Source: Winogradskyella marincola
GTDB lineage: Bacteria; Bacteroidota; Bacteroidia; Flavobacteriales; Flavobacteriaceae
NCBI RefSeq assembly: GCF_029624125.1
Contig: NZ_JARSBN010000003.1
Coordinates: forward strand, 124,001-188,000
Reading direction: 5' to 3'
DNA: 64,000 nucleotides
Positions 1 through 8,578 of this stretch are shown one piece after another. The notes under the pieces are model-generated. The model worked only from the letters and a program-made list of their open reading frames with translations. It was not told where the DNA came from and made no database searches. Within the stretch, counting starts at the first letter, position 1, and each line of letters starts with the position of its first letter. Position numbers and translations under genes: made by a program.

Positions 1-239
1 CCAAATAATGAAATAGCTTTTTCTGCTGTAGTAGGCATGGATTTATAATCTGCCAAATCTAGAGGGAGGACTTTGATGTTTTCAGATTGTTGGCATTTCT
101 TTTTAACATCGTTTAAAACCGTTTCTCTCCGAGAAGAAATTATAAGTTTGCAATTCTGTTTTGCCAACTGTATAGTTAAGGCTTCACCAATTCCGCTTGA
201 AGCTCCTGTAATCCAGATTATTTTGTTTTCAAATGTCAT
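1..239 (-). CDS. SDR family oxidoreductase (C-terminus beyond window)
   Basis: The first 79 residues of a short-chain dehydrogenase/reductase are present; the rest lies outside the window. The N-terminus begins MTFENKIIWITGASSGIGEA, which gives the Rossmann TGxxxGIG dinucleotide-binding motif at about residues 11-17. It is followed by a second-strand basic pair (SSRRE) that hints at NADP(H), and by an acidic stretch, LPLDLAD, typical of the adenine-binding site. Its ATG overlaps the TGA of the upstream fatty-acid hydroxylase gene (ATGA, positions 236-239), so the two are probably translationally coupled. Substrate is not predictable from this fragment; the pairing suggests lipid modification, which is inference. 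Confidence 0.85.
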   Translation of the reverse strand, partial: MTFENKIIWITGASSGIGEALTIQLAKQNCKLIISSRRETVLNDVKKKCQQSENIKVLPLDLADYKSMPTTAEKAISLF

Positions 240-1141
240 TTCTGCTTGTTAGAATTCAGCCATTCTTGTCGTAAATCATCACTTAATTTTCCGGTACCAT
301 CATGTTTCCAGCCTGGAGGTTTAATTAAATATTGAAAACGATCTTTTAGAGATTTCTTTCCTGTAAAAGTGTCTTTCAGCATGTTCCACCACTCAATAAA
401 GGCAATCTTTACTGGGTTGTACGTGTTAATATTATTTACAAGTCCATATTTTACTTTTTCATCTTCTAATTCTGGTTGAAATGTGCCAAAGAGTTTATCC
501 CAAATGATGAGTATCCCAGCATGATTTCGGTCGAGATAAATTGGGTTACTACCATGATGTACACGATGGTGCGATGGTGTGTTAAATACCGCTTCAAACC
601 AACGTGGCAGTTTGTTGATAGCTTCAGTATGAATCCAAAATTGATACAATAGGCTTATGGACATTTGTAATAAAATCATAGCAGGATGAAACCCTAAAAG
701 TGGAAGCCATAACCAAAAAATAAAGGAATAAAAACCTCCAGACCAAGTTTGTCGTAATGCTGTACTTAGATTGTAGTGTTCCGAAGAATGATGCACCACA
801 TGAGATGCCCAAAATAAGCGGCACTCGTGCGAGATTCTATGAAACCAATAATAGGCCAAATCATCCGCAAAAAAGAGCAGAACAAAAGACCACCAAGCGA
901 CAGGAATTGTAAACAATCTAAAGTTTTCATAAACCCAAGAAAGTGCCAATAATACTAAGACTTTACTAGCAAAGCCCAGAAAAACATTGCCTAAACCCAT
1001 AGCTATAGAAGCAAAGGCATCTTTGGTCTCGTATCCTTTGGTTTCCTTGTACTTTTCTCTTGTGGTTACATAGAGTTCTAGCAACATAGAAAAGACAAAG
1101 AAAGGAATGGCAAAATGAATAAGGTTTGGGAACTCAGGCAT
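236..1141 (-). CDS. Sterol desaturase / fatty acid hydroxylase family membrane protein
   Basis: A 301-residue integral membrane di-iron oxygenase of the FA_hydroxylase superfamily. The histidine clusters that bind the two irons are visible: HRISH at 101-105, HVVHH at 114-118 and HHRVHH at 191-196, separated by hydrophobic helices (about 7-25, 45-70, 80-100, 140-168). Members hydroxylate or desaturate lipid chains, sterols, carotenoids or ether lipids at the cytoplasmic face. The spacing resembles the alkylglycerol monooxygenase-like bacterial members, but the substrate cannot be assigned. It is followed by the SDR gene with a 4-base overlap. Family certain, substrate unknown. Confidence 0.88.
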   Translation of the reverse strand: MPEFPNLIHFAIPFFVFSMLLELYVTTREKYKETKGYETKDAFASIAMGLGNVFLGFASKVLVLLALSWVYENFRLFTIPVAWWSFVLLFFADDLAYYWFHRISHECRLFWASHVVHHSSEHYNLSTALRQTWSGGFYSFIFWLWLPLLGFHPAMILLQMSISLLYQFWIHTEAINKLPRWFEAVFNTPSHHRVHHGSNPIYLDRNHAGILIIWDKLFGTFQPELEDEKVKYGLVNNINTYNPVKIAFIEWWNMLKDTFTGKKSLKDRFQYLIKPPGWKHDGTGKLSDDLRQEWLNSNKQK

Positions 1142-1218
1142 CGATATTTTTTTAAAACATTAACTTTAAAGACGTTCTTAACTCGTATTTTTATAGCTTC
1201 AATTTATGAATTAAAATT

Positions 1219-1908
1219 ATGAAGTTAAAATTATCTCTTATTCTTTTGCTAATACCATTATGTAATGCCTTTTCTCAAATTGATGAATCTAAGACAGGTG
1301 CTTGGTACATGTATTTTTTTAGTCATCAGTTTAAAGATAGTCAATGGGGATTTCAAGGAGATTTTCAATATAGAGATTGGCAAGGATTAAGTGATATGGA
1401 GCAGTTGCTATTACGCTCTGGTATTACGTTTTCGCCTAAAAATGCAGGTGTAAAATTTACTTTAGGATACGGAAATGTAACTTCTGGTGTATATGGTGAT
1501 AGTAACGATACATCTTCGGAAAGTAGAATTTATCAAGAAGCTTTAATACCACAAAAATTAGGCAACAGATTTTATCTTACTCACAGATTTAGATACGAAC
1601 AACGTTTTGTAGAAGATCAGGATTTTAGAACACGTTATCGCTACAATTTGTTTCTTAATATACCGATTAATAGTAAAGAATTATCACCAAAAACAATTTA
1701 CGCAGCTTTTTATAACGAGCTTTTTATAAATGGTCAACAAGACATAGGTGATGGGAGAGAAGTAGAACTTTTTGACAGAAACCGAACCTACTTAGGTTTT
1801 GGATATGTCTTAAATCCTAAGATTAAGTTTCAATTGGGTTGGATGAACCAAAAGACAGATTCTTGGGGAAAAGGACAATGGCAAATTAGCATGCATCATA
1901 ATTTATAG
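1219..1908 (+). CDS. DUF2490 family outer-membrane-type protein
   Basis: 229 residues with a cleavable signal peptide (hydrophobic core LSLILLLIPLCNAF, likely cleavage after FSQ near residue 20). The mature part alternates polar and aromatic residues as in an outer-membrane beta-barrel (for example FKDSQWGFQGDFQYRDWQ, RFYLTHRFRYEQRF) and matches my memory of the DUF2490 family common in Bacteroidetes. Function is unknown for the family. It precedes menC by 41 bases on the same strand and could share its transcript. Confidence 0.75.
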   Translation: MKLKLSLILLLIPLCNAFSQIDESKTGAWYMYFFSHQFKDSQWGFQGDFQYRDWQGLSDMEQLLLRSGITFSPKNAGVKFTLGYGNVTSGVYGDSNDTSSESRIYQEALIPQKLGNRFYLTHRFRYEQRFVEDQDFRTRYRYNLFLNIPINSKELSPKTIYAAFYNELFINGQQDIGDGREVELFDRNRTYLGFGYVLNPKIKFQLGWMNQKTDSWGKGQWQISMHHNL

Positions 1909-1949
1909 TCTAAAAAGTAGATTCTAAAAAGCCCGAAAATTTTGGTAAA

Positions 1950-2984
1950 ATGAAAGCAACGTATCATAAGTATACTCTCAATTTTAAGCGTCCTAGTGGT
2001 ACATCGAGAGGTGTAATGACGACTAAAGAAACTTGGTTTATTATTCTAACATCTAATGGCAAAGAAGGAATAGGTGAGTGTGGCATATTAAGAGGTTTGA
2101 GCATAGGCGATAAACCAGATTATGAAGACAAACTAAAATGGACTTGCCATAATATTCATTTGGGTTTAGAGCGTTTATTAGCAGAACTGATAGAATATCC
2201 AAGTATTCAGTTTGGGTTAGAAATGGCTTTTAAATCTTTAGAGAGTGAGATTAAATTCAATCTTTTTCCTTCAAAATTTACAAAAGGACAAGATGCTATT
2301 CCGATTAATGGATTGGTTTGGATGGGAGATGAAGCATTTATGAAGACGCAAATAAAAGAGAAAATTGAAGCTGGTTTTGATTGTATTAAAATGAAAATTG
2401 GTGCTATAGATTTTAAAACCGAATTAGATATTTTAAAATCTATACGAAGAGAGTTTTCAGTTTCAGATATAGAATTGCGTGTTGACGCTAATGGAGCATT
2501 TTTACCGAGTGAAGCGTTAGAAAAATTAAAGCAATTATCAGAGTATCAATTACACTCTATTGAACAGCCAATTAAAGCAAAACAGCATGAAGAGATGGCA
2601 AGCTTATGCGACGTTACACCTCTGCCAATTGCGTTAGATGAAGAGCTGATTGGAGTATTTTCTGAAGAAGCTAAATTAAAAGTGCTCCAAACTATAAAGC
2701 CACAATACATTATTTTAAAGCCAAGTTTAGTTGGTGGTTTTAGCGGAAGCCAGCAATGGATTAACATTGCAGAAAGCTTCAATATAAAATGGTGGATAAC
2801 TAGTGCATTAGAGAGTAATATAGGTCTAAATGCCATTGCGCAATGGACATACACTTTAAATAATACAATGCCACAAGGTTTGGGTACAGGAAGCTTATTT
2901 ACTAATAATTTTACTTCTCCATTAACCGTAAAAAATGGTACTTTGCAAAACAACTTAAACACTGACTGGAATTTTAAATTATGA
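1950..2984 (+). CDS. menC: o-Succinylbenzoate synthase (enolase superfamily)
   Basis: 344 residues. MenC dehydrates SHCHC to o-succinylbenzoate in menaquinone synthesis. The enolase-superfamily active site is complete: KMK with K147 and K149 (acid/base lysine), metal ligands D179 (RVDANG), E205 (SIEQP) and D230 (ALDEE), and K257 (ILKPS) on the opposite face. Dipeptide epimerases share this fold, but menE two genes downstream makes OSB synthase the better call. The stop codon overlaps the start of the CPBP protease gene (ATGA, 2981-2984). Confidence 0.87.
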   Translation: MKATYHKYTLNFKRPSGTSRGVMTTKETWFIILTSNGKEGIGECGILRGLSIGDKPDYEDKLKWTCHNIHLGLERLLAELIEYPSIQFGLEMAFKSLESEIKFNLFPSKFTKGQDAIPINGLVWMGDEAFMKTQIKEKIEAGFDCIKMKIGAIDFKTELDILKSIRREFSVSDIELRVDANGAFLPSEALEKLKQLSEYQLHSIEQPIKAKQHEEMASLCDVTPLPIALDEELIGVFSEEAKLKVLQTIKPQYIILKPSLVGGFSGSQQWINIAESFNIKWWITSALESNIGLNAIAQWTYTLNNTMPQGLGTGSLFTNNFTSPLTVKNGTLQNNLNTDWNFKL

Positions 2985-3949
2985 GATTAAATTATATACA
3001 ACAAGCATACAAAGGATTGCACGATGGCTGGCGCTATATTGTGGGAATAATGATTGTAATATTTTTTGTGGTTGCTGGGCAAATACCATATACAGTTGCC
3101 GCGATTGTTGAGGCTCATAGACAAGGGCTAAACCTTTTTGAACTAAATGAAAGTGATTTGATGGGACTTTTAGAGTCTAATCTTAACTTGGCATTAATGT
3201 TATTATCGTTTGCTGTTGCTTTGGTAGGTATTTTTCTGGTTAATAAGTTTTTACACAAAATGACTATAACGCAACTAACCACATCGAGATCTAAAATAGA
3301 TTGGAAACGTTTTTGGGTTATATTTTTTGCTTGGGGAATTATTTCTTCAGGATTAGTGTTGTTAGATTATTTTGCTTCACCAGAGCATTATGTGTTTAAT
3401 TTTGATCTTAATAAGTTTTTAATTCTTAGTGTTATAGCCATTGCATTAGTGCCTTTGCAAACCAGTTGCGAAGAATATTTTTTCAGAGGTTATTTAATGC
3501 AAGGTATAGGTGTTGTTACAAAAAATAGATGGTTGCCATTAATTGTAACCTCTGTAATTTTTGGATTGCTTCATATTGCAAATCCTGAAGTAGATCAATT
3601 AGGCTACGGAATAATGGTGTATTATATAGGTACAGGATTATTTCTGGGTATAATGACCTTAATGGACGAAGGACTAGAGCTTGCATTAGGCTTTCATGCT
3701 GCAAACAATCTTTTTACAGCCTTATTAGTTACAGCAGATTGGACAGCTTTTCAGACGTATTCAATTTTAAAAGATACATCAGATCCTACCAGAGCTGGGT
3801 TTGGAGATGTTTTTATGCCAGTATTTGTTATGTTTCCGCTAATCTTATTTATTCTGTCTAAAGTTTATAAATGGAAAAATTGGAAAGAAAAATTATTTGG
3901 AAATATACAAGAACCACCAAAAGAAGACTATAAAATTATAGACGAATAG
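2981..3949 (+). CDS. CPBP family intramembrane glutamic metalloprotease
   Basis: 322 residues with about eight hydrophobic segments. The CAAX-protease/bacteriocin-processing (CPBP, Abi) motifs are all present: EEYFFRG with E164, E165 and R169; FGLLH with H198; and HAANN with H239 and N243. Bacterial members cleave or protect membrane-associated substrates; no substrate is known here. It lies between menC (4-base overlap) and menE (one base gap), so it is almost certainly in the same operon, but a direct role in menaquinone synthesis is not established. Confidence 0.87.
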   Translation: MRLNYIQQAYKGLHDGWRYIVGIMIVIFFVVAGQIPYTVAAIVEAHRQGLNLFELNESDLMGLLESNLNLALMLLSFAVALVGIFLVNKFLHKMTITQLTTSRSKIDWKRFWVIFFAWGIISSGLVLLDYFASPEHYVFNFDLNKFLILSVIAIALVPLQTSCEEYFFRGYLMQGIGVVTKNRWLPLIVTSVIFGLLHIANPEVDQLGYGIMVYYIGTGLFLGIMTLMDEGLELALGFHAANNLFTALLVTADWTAFQTYSILKDTSDPTRAGFGDVFMPVFVMFPLILFILSKVYKWKNWKEKLFGNIQEPPKEDYKIIDE

Positions 3950-3950
3950 T

Positions 3951-5033
3951 ATGATACCTGGTTACGATAAAGTTCACAATAGATTTAAATTAAATGGTTT
4001 ACATTTTGACCATGAAGATCTAAAAGAAGTAGCTTACAGTCTTATAAAAGAAGGAGAGCCTCACGAAAAAATAACAGGAAACTTTTTAATAGACTGGCTT
4101 AATACTAAGGACTATATCGAAGTAAAAACTTCAGGATCTACAGGAAAGCCAAAATTGATAAGGTTGCAGAAGCAAGCTATGGTAAATTCTGCCATTGCCA
4201 CAGGAGATTATTTTGGTTTACAACCTGGGGATACAGCTTTAGATTGTTTACCAAGTCACTACATTGCAGGCAAAATGATGTTGGTAAGAGCTATGGTTTT
4301 GGGTTTAGAAATAGACCTTGTAGAGCCAAGTGCGCATCCTATTTTTGATTACGAAAAGCACTACGATTTTAGTGCAATGGTTCCTCTTCAACTTAAGCAT
4401 GTTTTAAAGTATACATATAATATAAAAACAATTATCGTTGGTGGATCTAAAGTTCCTCAACCTTTATTAGAACAAATTAAAACATGTGATTCAAGCTTTT
4501 TTGAAACCTATGGTATGACAGAGACTGTAACACATGTTGCAGTAAGAAAATTACTTTCCAAAACATCTAAAGGAGAGAAGTACTTTAATGCTATTCCTAA
4601 TGTTAGTTTTACCCAAGACGAAAGACAATGTTTGGTTATAACTGCCTCTAATCTGGTAGAAAAGCCATTAATAACAAACGATATTGTTGATTTAAAATCC
4701 GAAACAAGCTTTCAGCTTTTTGGTCGCTATGACAATGTTATTAATTCTGGAGGTGTAAAACTATTTCCAGAACAGATTGAAGATAAATTACAGTCAGTTA
4801 TAAACGAACGTTTTATTATAGCTGGAGAAGCTGATGAAACTCTGGGAGAGCGTCTTGTTGTAATCGTAGAAAACCCGAAAAATTCTGCTGAGAGTATAGC
4901 AAATAACATTAAGCAAGTAAAAGGCTTAACAAAGTTTGAAGTGCCAAAACAGGTCTATACTGTAGATAAATTTGTAGAAACGGTTAGTGGTAAAATACAA
5001 CGCAGCAAAACCATAGCATTAGTTTTAGGTTAG
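3951..5033 (+). CDS. menE: o-Succinylbenzoate-CoA ligase (AMP-binding enzyme)
   Basis: 360 residues, a short ANL-superfamily adenylate-forming enzyme that activates o-succinylbenzoate with ATP and CoA. The motifs are the P-loop TSGSTGKPK (60-68), FFETYGMTE (183-191), GRYDNVINSGG (258-268, hinge region) and the C-terminal ETVSGKIQR with catalytic K348. At 360 residues it is shorter than typical Gram-positive MenE (about 480), as usual for Bacteroidetes versions with a reduced N-terminal lobe. It starts one base after the CPBP gene and ends before a bidirectional terminator. Confidence 0.88.
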   Translation: MIPGYDKVHNRFKLNGLHFDHEDLKEVAYSLIKEGEPHEKITGNFLIDWLNTKDYIEVKTSGSTGKPKLIRLQKQAMVNSAIATGDYFGLQPGDTALDCLPSHYIAGKMMLVRAMVLGLEIDLVEPSAHPIFDYEKHYDFSAMVPLQLKHVLKYTYNIKTIIVGGSKVPQPLLEQIKTCDSSFFETYGMTETVTHVAVRKLLSKTSKGEKYFNAIPNVSFTQDERQCLVITASNLVEKPLITNDIVDLKSETSFQLFGRYDNVINSGGVKLFPEQIEDKLQSVINERFIIAGEADETLGERLVVIVENPKNSAESIANNIKQVKGLTKFEVPKQVYTVDKFVETVSGKIQRSKTIALVLG

Positions 5034-5065
5034 GTCTATTTTTGCTTAGAAAAGACCCATAAAAT

Positions 5066-5096
5066 AAAAAACCCAATGCAAAAGCATTGGGTTTTT
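5066..5096. terminator. Bidirectional intrinsic terminator between menE and the ompA-like gene
   Basis: Stem ACCCAATGC / GCATTGGGT with an AAAA loop, flanked by A-runs on the left and T-runs on the right. It can terminate the menC-menE operon and the convergent OmpA-like gene. Confidence 0.85.
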
Positions 5097-5116
5097 CTAT
5101 ATATTAGAACTAAGGA

Positions 5117-5983
5117 TTAGTTACCCTCAGATAAGTTTTTCATTTCTTTTTCAACCATTTCGTAGAACTGATCGATTTTAGGCATTACAACGATACGAGT
5201 ACGTCTATTCTTTGCTTTGTTTTCAGCAGTATCATTTTCTACTAAAGGCACGTAGTGGCTACGACCAGCAGCAATTAATTGCTGAGGGTTTACCTCTAAG
5301 CTCTCTAATACACGTACAACAGAAGTAGCACGTTTTACACTTAAATCCCAGTTATCAACCAATGGTGGTTTGTTGTATGGTACATTATCTGTATGAGATT
5401 CTACCATAGCTTCAAAATCTGGTTTACTGTTGATGACTTTAGCAACTTTACCTAATATTTCTTTAGCTCTGTCTGTTACTGTATAACTTCCGCTTTTGAA
5501 TAATAATTTATCAGCAATAGAGATAAAAACAACACCTTTTTCAACATTAATTTCAATGTCTGGATCATTAATACCAACTGCTTTTTTAAGACTTGTAACA
5601 ACAGCAAGAGTTACACTATCCTTTTTAGTTAAAGCATCTTGTAATCTAGAAATTTTTAAGTCTTTTTCTTTTAAGCTTTCTAAAGACTTTTCAAGGTTTT
5701 CTGCACCTTTTTGAGTTAAGGTTGTTAAGTTTCCTTTAGTATCAATTAAGTCTTGGTTAGCTTTACGTAAATCCGCTAACTGGTCTTTCATTGTTTCTAC
5801 TCTAGCATTTGCAGCAGCAGCATCAGATAAACATTTATTTAATTTTACAGTTGCACTGTTTAATAAATCTTGTGTTTCTTGATGTTTTGCCTCAAGTGCT
5901 GCATATTCTTTCTTCGATACGCAAGATGCAAGCAACACCATTGAGCAAACACTTAATAACATTAGTTTTTTCATAATTTTCAT
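5117..5983 (-). CDS. OmpA family peptidoglycan-binding lipoprotein
   Basis: 288 residues. The N-terminus is a lipoprotein signal (KKLMLLSVCSMVLLASC, lipobox Cys about residue 21). Residues about 25-130 form a predicted coiled coil of charged heptads. The C-terminal OmpA domain (about 150-275) carries FKSGSYTVTDRAKEIL, the D/R peptidoglycan-binding signature (NWDLSVKRA) and the closing NRRTRIVV strand. It probably anchors the outer membrane to the peptidoglycan. A second in-frame ATG at codon 4 is an equally possible start. A TAATTTTG -7 box lies 30 bases upstream. Confidence 0.87.
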   Translation of the reverse strand: MKIMKKLMLLSVCSMVLLASCVSKKEYAALEAKHQETQDLLNSATVKLNKCLSDAAAANARVETMKDQLADLRKANQDLIDTKGNLTTLTQKGAENLEKSLESLKEKDLKISRLQDALTKKDSVTLAVVTSLKKAVGINDPDIEINVEKGVVFISIADKLLFKSGSYTVTDRAKEILGKVAKVINSKPDFEAMVESHTDNVPYNKPPLVDNWDLSVKRATSVVRVLESLEVNPQQLIAAGRSHYVPLVENDTAENKAKNRRTRIVVMPKIDQFYEMVEKEMKNLSEGN

Positions 5984-6012
5984 TATAGTTTAAATTGTTA
6001 ATTTTAACATAT

Positions 6013-6020
6013 CAAAATTA
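6013..6020 (-). promoter_or_regulatory. Bacteroidetes -7 box for the OmpA-like gene
   Basis: TAATTTTG on the minus strand fits the TAnnTTTG consensus and would start transcription about 20-25 bases before the ATG at 5983. No good -33 TTG is found at the usual spacing, so confidence is moderate. Confidence 0.5.
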
Positions 6021-6079
6021 TAGAAAAGAAAATAGGCTAGTACATAGATTAACAAAAACTTTAACAGTTTTATAAACAA

Positions 6080-7072
6080 TTAAAAAGACCTATTCTTCTT
6101 TATAAAGTAAGACCAGACAATAGATGAAATTTTGTAATAGCTATGACGCTTAGGAAGTTGCCTGCGCTTATTTAAAACGCTTTTTAAATTTAAATAAAAC
6201 GAAAAATGAGCTTTTAAAATGGCTAAAAAATGTAATGGTTTTAATTGAAATAGAAACCTCACACCAGCAATACCATCTAAAAGCATTCTGATTATAGCCT
6301 TAGAAAAAACATTGTTGTCTGCATTTTTTACTAGCGTTATAAGACTATTTCTAAAGTTTAAGTACGTCTTTTTTGGATTGGTGTTGCTTAGAGTTGCACC
6401 ACCAACATGATACACTGTAGACGCACCAACATATTGCGTTTTATAATTGCTATTGAAGGCACGCCAACACAAATCTATTTCTTCCATGTGCGCAAAATAG
6501 CTTTCATCAAAACCTTTTAGAGATTTAAAAACCTCATTTTTTATAAAAAAGCAAGCGCCAGAAGCCCAGAAAATATCTGTTATATCATTGTATTGGCCTT
6601 GGTCTGTTTCTATGCTGTCAAAAATGCGACCTCTGCAAAAAGGGTATCCATATTTGTCTATAAAACCACCTGCAGCACCAGCATATTCAAATTTAGATTT
6701 GTCTTTATAATCTAGTATTTTGGGTTGAAGAATATCTGGCTCAGCTTCAGAATTAAAGGCTATTAAAATACCATCTAGCCAATTTCCTGTAACCTCAATA
6801 TCGCTATTAAGTAGGCAGAGTAGAGGCTCAGCAACATATTGTAAGACTTCATTGTAGCCTTTGGCATATCCACCATTTTCAGAATTCTGAATAATACTAA
6901 CCTCAGGAAACGAAGTTTTTAAAAAATCAACAGAATTATCTGTAGAAGCATTATCAGCAACATAAATTTTAGCGCCTTCAGAATATTTTAAAACCGAAGG
7001 TAAAAATTGCTCTAGTAGCGATTTTCCATTCCAGTTTAGAATTACAATTGCGATGTCTTTATTGCTGTACAT
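6080..7072 (-). CDS. Glycosyltransferase family 2 (WbbL/rhamnosyltransferase-like)
   Basis: 330 residues, GT-A fold inverting glycosyltransferase. It shows the nucleotide-sugar motifs ILNWNG at the N-terminus, VADNASTDNS with D40, and the metal-binding LLNSD at about 88-91. The acceptor-side segment FDESYFAHMEEIDLCWRA is typical of GT2 rhamnosyl/galactofuranosyl transferases. There is no strong transmembrane helix, so it is probably a peripheral membrane enzyme in surface polysaccharide or lipid-linked sugar synthesis. The gene abuts the HsdR-N-like gene upstream, suggesting cotranscription. Donor and acceptor are unknown. Confidence 0.85.
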   Translation of the reverse strand: MYSNKDIAIVILNWNGKSLLEQFLPSVLKYSEGAKIYVADNASTDNSVDFLKTSFPEVSIIQNSENGGYAKGYNEVLQYVAEPLLCLLNSDIEVTGNWLDGILIAFNSEAEPDILQPKILDYKDKSKFEYAGAAGGFIDKYGYPFCRGRIFDSIETDQGQYNDITDIFWASGACFFIKNEVFKSLKGFDESYFAHMEEIDLCWRAFNSNYKTQYVGASTVYHVGGATLSNTNPKKTYLNFRNSLITLVKNADNNVFSKAIIRMLLDGIAGVRFLFQLKPLHFLAILKAHFSFYLNLKSVLNKRRQLPKRHSYYKISSIVWSYFIKKNRSF

Positions 7073-7522
7073 TTATGCCTTTTTATAATTAGGAATATCT
7101 CTTAAAAACTGATAGCGTTCTGCTTCTGTATCCATTTGGCAATAATAATGATTTAAACCATTGGTAACCATTAGAAATTCTGCATTTAACGCTAAATTAT
7201 AACGTGCAATTTGGTCAAAAGTATTTTGGTTTATGGTAATGTCGTACGATTTGCATTCAACAATAAGCAGAATACTACCATCTGGGTTAAAAATTACAAT
7301 ATCGTAGCGTTTTTTTAAGCCGTTAATGTTTAATTCCTTTTCAACATTAATCAAAGATTTTGGGTATTTCTTTTCATTGATAAGGTAATGTACACAATGC
7401 TGCCTTACCCATTCTTCAGGTTGAAGAATGATAAATTTTTTCCGAATGACATCAAAAATAGAAACTTTATTTTCTGTACTTTTGAATCGGTATTCAAACT
7501 GTGGAAAGTTGAGTTTTTGCAC
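7073..7522 (-). CDS. HsdR N-terminal-like PD-(D/E)XK nuclease-domain protein
   Basis: 149 residues, a stand-alone version of the N-terminal domain of type I restriction HsdR. The PD-(D/E)XK core is visible as RYDIVIF (D74), then IVECKSY (E89-x-K91), followed by the Q104xxxY alpha-helix motif that accompanies this nuclease clade. There is no helicase domain and no hsdM/hsdS nearby, so it is not a complete restriction system. The same stand-alone domain divergent from holA is, from memory, a common Flavobacteriaceae arrangement, suggesting a housekeeping DNA role. That role is inference. Confidence 0.8.
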   Translation of the reverse strand: MQKLNFPQFEYRFKSTENKVSIFDVIRKKFIILQPEEWVRQHCVHYLINEKKYPKSLINVEKELNINGLKKRYDIVIFNPDGSILLIVECKSYDITINQNTFDQIARYNLALNAEFLMVTNGLNHYYCQMDTEAERYQFLRDIPNYKKA

Positions 7523-7570
7523 TTCACAAAATTAAAATTATAATATCATTCGAGCAAACGATTTAAGAGA

Positions 7571-8578
7571 TTGGACGAAGTAAAAGCATTAGTAGAAGAC
7601 TTAAAAAAGGGACAAATTAAACCCATCTATTTTTTAATGGGTGAGGAAGCTTATTATATTGATAAGATTTCAGATTTTATTGAAGATAATCTTTTAGATG
7701 AAGCAGAGAAAGGGTTTAACCAAATGGTGCTTTACGGAAGAGACGTTACCATAGACGATATTGTGAGTAATGCCAAACGCTATCCTATGATGGCAGAGCG
7801 TCAAGTGGTTATTGTTAAAGAAGCGCAAGACCTTAGTCGTACTATAGAAAAACTGGCATCGTATGCCGAAAATCCACAGCCAACAACGGTTCTGGTTGTT
7901 AATTATAAGTATAAAAAAATTGATAAGCGCAAAGCGTTATACAAGGCCATAAACAAAAATGGTAGTGTAGTTTTTGAAAGTAAAAAACTCTATGATAATC
8001 AAGTGCCAGATTGGATAAGACGTGTGCTAAAAGGACATGGTTATGATATTTCGCCTAAAGCAGCCCAAATGTTGGTTGAGTTTTTAGGAACCGATCTAAG
8101 TAAGGTAAATAATGAGCTCGATAAGCTAAAAATTGTTTTACCAAAAGGCACTCAGATTACACCAGAACATATTGAAGAAAATATTGGTATAAGTAAAGAC
8201 TTCAATAATTTTGAGCTTCGTAAAGCTGTTGGTGAGCGTAATATTGTAAAAGCACACCAAATTGCTAAGTATTTTGCTGATAACCCTAAGGATAATCCTA
8301 TGGTGGTGACTGTAGCTTTACTGTTTAATTTCTTTTCTCAGTTGTTGCATCTTCATGGTATGACTGATAAGAATCCACGAAGTGTAGCTTCTGCCTTAAG
8401 AGTTAATCCTTACTTTGTAAATGAGTACCTTACAGCTGCTCGCAACTACCCAATGAAGAAAGTAAGCGCTGTTGTAGCTTTGCTTAGAGAATTTGATGTA
8501 AAAAGCAAAGGAGTAGGAGCAAACGCAGTGCCTCAAGGAGACTTGCTAAGAGAGTTATTGGTAAGGATAATGGGTTAA
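7571..8578 (+). CDS. holA: DNA polymerase III subunit delta
   Basis: 335 residues, the clamp-loader delta subunit that opens the beta clamp. It has the N-terminal IYFLMGEEAYYIDK signature, the GRDVTIDDIVSNAKRYPMM segment, and the C-terminal helical collar domain. The start is TTG at 7571: the frame opens at 7544 after a TAA, contains no ATG or GTG before it, and the first ATG is inside the conserved FLMGEE motif (codon 23). It is transcribed divergently from the nuclease-domain gene, with only 48 bases between them. Confidence 0.87.
   Translation: MDEVKALVEDLKKGQIKPIYFLMGEEAYYIDKISDFIEDNLLDEAEKGFNQMVLYGRDVTIDDIVSNAKRYPMMAERQVVIVKEAQDLSRTIEKLASYAENPQPTTVLVVNYKYKKIDKRKALYKAINKNGSVVFESKKLYDNQVPDWIRRVLKGHGYDISPKAAQMLVEFLGTDLSKVNNELDKLKIVLPKGTQITPEHIEENIGISKDFNNFELRKAVGERNIVKAHQIAKYFADNPKDNPMVVTVALLFNFFSQLLHLHGMTDKNPRSVASALRVNPYFVNEYLTAARNYPMKKVSAVVALLREFDVKSKGVGANAVPQGDLLRELLVRIMG

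Noticed and set aside
7073..7522. Restriction-modification system
   Set aside because: Only a solitary HsdR-N-like domain is present; no methylase, specificity or helicase gene is nearby.
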